Assembly: GCF_900163645.1 (NCBI RefSeq)
Contig: NZ_FUKM01000057.1
Span: forward strand, 124,001 to 188,000
Reading direction: 5' to 3'
Length of the DNA: 64,000 nucleotides
From: Halomonas citrativorans
Lineage (GTDB): Bacteria > Pseudomonadota > Gammaproteobacteria > Pseudomonadales > Halomonadaceae
Part shown: piece by piece, positions 61,276-64,000 of the stretch
Position numbering within the stretch: position 1 is the first letter of the stretch
Layout: every line of letters begins with the position of its first letter
Position numbers and translations under genes: made by a program
Notes under the pieces: generated by a model
What the model was told of the DNA's origin: nothing
The model's database searches: none
What the model saw: the letters and a program-made list of their open reading frames with translations, nothing else

Positions 61276-63393
61276 TTAGAAACGGTAGTGAACGCTTGCT
61301 GTAATCCCGCGCTCAGCGCCAAAGTAGCAGTAATCCAGCGAGTTGCATGACGCTACGTAGGATTTATCCAGTACGTTGTTGACGTTAAGGCGGGTTTCAA
61401 CGCCGTTAACGCCCACATGGCTAAGGTCGTAGCCGATGGTGGCATCGACCAGCGTGTAGTCGGGTACGGTTTCAGTGTTTGCGCGGTCTGCGGCGATATC
61501 CGCGTAATGCCTCACACCAACGCCTACATCCACGCCATTTAGCCAGCCGCTGTTCGCTTCATAATGTCCCCATGCCTGTAGCTGGTGCCGAGGCGAGTAA
61601 ATCGCATTGTTGCCCTGGTTTCCGTCGTCACTTTTAGCGTAGGTAATATCGGTAAAGCTATAGCCTGCTTGAAGCGAGAGCGTTTCGGTCAGCTGGGTCT
61701 GGGCCTCCAACTCAAGTCCTTGGGATTCAATTTCGCCCACGGCGCGGTAAGGGTCAGAGGGCTGCTCTTTGGTGGCTACGTTTTCCTGGCTGATATGGAA
61801 AATGGCCGCGCTGTACTGGTTGGCGCTACCGCTGGGTTGATACTTCACCCCGGTTTCCCACTGCTCGCCTTCCATGGGCGAGAGCAAATCGCCGCTTTCA
61901 TCCACAAAGCTTGTGGGAGTAAACGCGGTGGAGTAACTCAAGTAAGGCGCTACGCCGTTATCGAATAGATACACCACGCCCGCACGGCCGCTAAGTTGAG
62001 TATCGTTTAGCGAGCTTGAATCGTCGGTATCCTTGTTCGTGTTATCAATGCTTACCCAGTCATAGCGTCCGCCCAGCGTGAAGCGCCAGTTGTTGAGCGC
62101 AATTTGATCCTGTAGATAAACACCGGTCTGTTCAATGTTATGTTGTTCCCGAGTAGGGGCATAAAATGCGACGGGATCACTGCCATAAACCGGCTCAAAG
62201 GCGTTAATGGGCTGGAAGGCACCGGAAGGCCATGACACGTTGTTTTCGCGCTGCTGATAGTCCACGCCAAAGAGCAGTGTATGCGCCATAGCACCGTTAT
62301 CAAATCGAGCTTCAAGCTGATTATCGATGGTCCATGCTTCAAGGGACTCGTCGCTGCCGGAGTAATAGCGGGTTAATTCATTGGAAGCGGGCGATGTCCA
62401 GCCAAAGCCATATACCTGATTAAGTACTACGTCCGAATTCAGGTAACGCAGCATCTGACGGCCAGTGACCCGGTCATTAAAGCGGTGCTCAAGCGAGTAG
62501 CCGAACATACGCTGGGTGCGCTCGTAGGCGTCGTAATCTTCTTCGCCGTCAAAGAAATTATTGCTGATTTTACGCCCGTTGCGGGGTATTACGGCACCTT
62601 CATAAGGTACGCCGGAGTGATAACCGCCTTTCGGTTCATCCTGCAGGTAGGCTTCAACCGTCAGGCTGGTGTCGTCGGTCATGTCCCATGTCAGGCGTGG
62701 GGCAATGGCAAAGCGCTGCTCTTCGGCGGGCCCGAACTGGGTGTCTGCACCGCTGGCGATACCCGTTAAGCGAAATGCTATGCGCTGCTGCTCGTCAATC
62801 GGCCCGGTTAGGTCGAACGCGGCGCTACGCTGGTTATTGTTGCCCACTTGCAAGCGCAGCTCGCCGCCTTGCTCAAACTCAGGACGCTTGCTGTTCAGCG
62901 CTACCATGCCACCCGGAGAGGCGCGGCCATAGAGCACGGAGGCAGGCCCGCGAACGACTTCGATGCTTTCCAAAAACCAAGGGTCGATACGCATCGAACT
63001 GTGGGAGTTGGCATCGCCCATCACTTTCAGGCCATCCAGAAACGTGTTGCTTAAGCTGCCATCGGAAAAACCGCGCAACACTAAATAGTCGAAGCGGTTT
63101 GAAGCGCCCACCTGATTGGAGTAAACGCCTGGCGTGTAGTTGGTTGCGCGCTGGACGGTCGTTACGCCACGCTCTTCCATCTGCTCCTGGGTAATGGTTG
63201 ACACACTTTGCGGCGTCTCGATAAATGGCGTTTCTACCTTGGTGGCAGCCTGCTGAGCAGTGACCGTGACCGTCGTTAGCTGACGAGCTACATCCGGTGA
63301 TGTTTGGGCATAGGCGACAGATACCGAGCCGCCTGCCAAGGCAATGGATAGCGCAAGGTGGCGATAGGACAAGCGGTGCGGGAGCATAAGCAT
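61276..63393 (-). CDS. TonB-dependent ferric siderophore receptor (ferrichrome/hydroxamate type)
   Basis: 705 residues. A signal peptide ends near AYA|QT (about 30). TTVTVTAQQA is a TonB-box-like start. The plug domain (about 55-165) has ETPQSVSTITQEQM, LRGF and the IEVVRGPASVLYGRASPGG motif. A 22-strand barrel follows and ends in the obligatory aromatic F (SVHYRF). KSYVASCNSLDYCYFGAERGI near the C-terminus carries the paired cysteines common in FhuA/FoxA-like receptors. It imports ferric siderophores across the outer membrane. Fur boxes precede the start, and an AraC regulator is encoded just upstream. Confidence 0.93.
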   Translation of the reverse strand: MLMLPHRLSYRHLALSIALAGGSVSVAYAQTSPDVARQLTTVTVTAQQAATKVETPFIETPQSVSTITQEQMEERGVTTVQRATNYTPGVYSNQVGASNRFDYLVLRGFSDGSLSNTFLDGLKVMGDANSHSSMRIDPWFLESIEVVRGPASVLYGRASPGGMVALNSKRPEFEQGGELRLQVGNNNQRSAAFDLTGPIDEQQRIAFRLTGIASGADTQFGPAEEQRFAIAPRLTWDMTDDTSLTVEAYLQDEPKGGYHSGVPYEGAVIPRNGRKISNNFFDGEEDYDAYERTQRMFGYSLEHRFNDRVTGRQMLRYLNSDVVLNQVYGFGWTSPASNELTRYYSGSDESLEAWTIDNQLEARFDNGAMAHTLLFGVDYQQRENNVSWPSGAFQPINAFEPVYGSDPVAFYAPTREQHNIEQTGVYLQDQIALNNWRFTLGGRYDWVSIDNTNKDTDDSSSLNDTQLSGRAGVVYLFDNGVAPYLSYSTAFTPTSFVDESGDLLSPMEGEQWETGVKYQPSGSANQYSAAIFHISQENVATKEQPSDPYRAVGEIESQGLELEAQTQLTETLSLQAGYSFTDITYAKSDDGNQGNNAIYSPRHQLQAWGHYEANSGWLNGVDVGVGVRHYADIAADRANTETVPDYTLVDATIGYDLSHVGVNGVETRLNVNNVLDKSYVASCNSLDYCYFGAERGITASVHYRF

Positions 63394-63395
63394 GA

Positions 63396-63433
63396 CAATA
63401 ATTCTCTACCGTTTATAGTAATGAGAATTATTG
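63396..63433 (-). promoter_or_regulatory. Paired Fur-box-like elements upstream of the siderophore receptor
   Basis: CAATAATTCTC (63396-63406) and GAGAATTATTG (63423-63433) form an 11-bp perfect inverted pair separated by 16 bp. Each half, as in AATGAGAATTATTG, matches part of the Fur consensus GATAATGATAATCATTATC. They lie 3-40 bp before the receptor ATG, so iron-loaded Fur would block its expression. Confidence 0.72.
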
Positions 63434-63504
63434 CTTTTTAATGGGGTGTTGAGCTATGCAATATGCCAAATCAGCTATGCGTAATGTCAGTATTAATGAT
63501 GCGC

Positions 63505-63999
63505 TTATTGTGTTCTGGCCCTGCTGATCACTTCTGTTGGTGCAATACCGAAGCGGCGTTTGAAGGCCGTCGTAAAATTGGTGGCATGGCGATAGCCACA
63601 GGCATGCGCTGTCTGTTGAACACTATAGCCTTTTTCCAAGTGGCTATAGGCTTGTTGAAGCCGACAGTGGCGTAAGTGATCAAAAATTGAGCAGCCGTAA
63701 AGTGTACTAAATTTCTGCCGCAAGCTGCTGGGACTCATCGCCGCACGACGAGCCAGACCGCTCAGGCAGTAATCGGTCATTGGGTTATTGCGCAGCTCGG
63801 CATGCAATTGAGCAAGCTGCTCGCGTTCGCGGGCCTTGATGCCCCGTGTAGATTTACTCTCCCTGGTAGGCGGCGTGGGTAAGCCGTGCCCAAGAAGCTG
63901 GAGGGCAAGCCCCTGCCAAACTAATGAATGCCGCCAGTCATCCAGTGGCGCTTCGCAGCTAGCGCGTAGCTGAGCAAAGAGTGTGGAAGGTGGCGCCCA
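63505..63999 (-). CDS. AraC-family regulator, PchR-like (5' end beyond window)
   Basis: The frame stays open to the window edge, so only the C-terminal 164 residues are seen. They end with a complete AraC domain: LSGLARRAAMSPSSLRQKFSTLYG (first HTH) and SVQQTAHACGYRHATNFTTAFKRRFGIAPTEV (second HTH). An internal TTG at 63807 could look like a start, but the upstream frame (LVWQGLALQLLGHG) is protein-like. It is probably the siderophore-responsive activator of the receptor gene, in the manner of PchR. It lies 111 bp upstream of the receptor on the same strand. Confidence 0.85.
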   Translation of the reverse strand, partial: WAPPSTLFAQLRASCEAPLDDWRHSLVWQGLALQLLGHGLPTPPTRESKSTRGIKAREREQLAQLHAELRNNPMTDYCLSGLARRAAMSPSSLRQKFSTLYGCSIFDHLRHCRLQQAYSHLEKGYSVQQTAHACGYRHATNFTTAFKRRFGIAPTEVISRARTQ

Positions 64000-64000
64000 A

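Noticed and set aside
1-64000. CRISPR arrays, insertion sequences, tRNA or rRNA genes
   Set aside because: No regularly spaced identical repeats with spacers, no transposase frames and no recognisable tRNA or rRNA cores were seen on either strand. tRNAs were checked only by eye.

Overview
The window looks like chromosomal DNA of a moderately halophilic gammaproteobacterium, most likely Halomonas or a close relative (Halomonadaceae). The main reasons are a complete teaABC-teaD set, the ectoine/hydroxyectoine TRAP transporter known from Halomonas elongata, a dimethylglycine (glycine betaine) demethylation operon with its GbdR-type regulator, moderately high GC, and pseudomonad/enterobacterial synteny blocks (hemCDXY next to argH; lptM-lysA-dapF-DUF484-xerC-HAD; engB-cytochrome c4-dsbA-EEP; thiS-thiG-trmB). 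There is no phage, insertion sequence, CRISPR array, rRNA or tRNA that I can see.

Layout. 1-6.5 kb, minus strand: gbdR, then an operon of a dipeptidase-like protein, a DUF5943 protein, dgcA and dgcB (cut by the window edge), for osmolyte catabolism. 6.9 kb: mscL with a C-terminal zinc ribbon. 7.5-12 kb, minus: hemC-hemD-hemX-hemY, translationally coupled at hemC/hemD and hemX/hemY. 12.3-18.3 kb, plus: argH, lptM, lysA, dapF, a DUF484 protein, xerC and a HAD phosphatase, nearly all overlapping. 18.3-21.5 kb: engB, a dihaem cytochrome c4, dsbA and an EEP-fold protein. 21.6-28.5 kb: a TRAP QM pair without binding protein, thiD, a tandem Usp protein, dtd, an ABC-F ATPase and a TIGR02444 protein. 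28.6-32.3 kb: teaABCD. 32.5-35.8 kb: FKBP isomerase, PHB-depolymerase-type esterase, a membrane-anchored hypothetical protein and an AEC permease. 36.2-41.6 kb: an ArgE-like deacetylase with a TctCBA tripartite transporter and a divergent LysR regulator. 41.7-44 kb: trmB, thiG, thiS and a DUF423 protein. 44.1-51.4 kb: a LacI regulator and a divergent sugar/polyol operon (TIM-barrel isomerase, Gfo/Idh dehydrogenase, Rbs-type ABC transporter). 51.5-58.4 kb: thioesterase, glcB, alpha/beta hydrolase, FMN reductase, sulfurtransferase, comM. 58.5-64 kb: iron uptake (periplasmic binding protein, TonB receptor with Fur boxes, AraC regulator) interleaved with a TetR/MFS pair.

The genes share an osmoadaptation theme: uptake of ectoines (teaABCD), consumption of betaine-derived dimethylglycine (dgcAB) and release of solutes on hypo-osmotic shock (mscL).

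The most notable non-coding find is between the convergent AEC permease and argE genes at 35.84-35.99 kb. A consensus-like sigma70 promoter has a near-perfect Fur box lying across its spacer and -10. It is followed by about 120 nt that fold as two stem-loops, a C/U-rich single-stranded stretch and a strong intrinsic terminator. This is the architecture expected of a Fur-repressed, iron-sparing small RNA (RyhB/PrrF-like in logic), with no coding frame. A second recurrent theme is short 12-13 bp tandem repeats at five places (hemC-argH gap, cytochrome c4 start, upstream of teaB, downstream of teaD, depolymerase linker).

All functions are inferred from reading the sequence; no database search was run.
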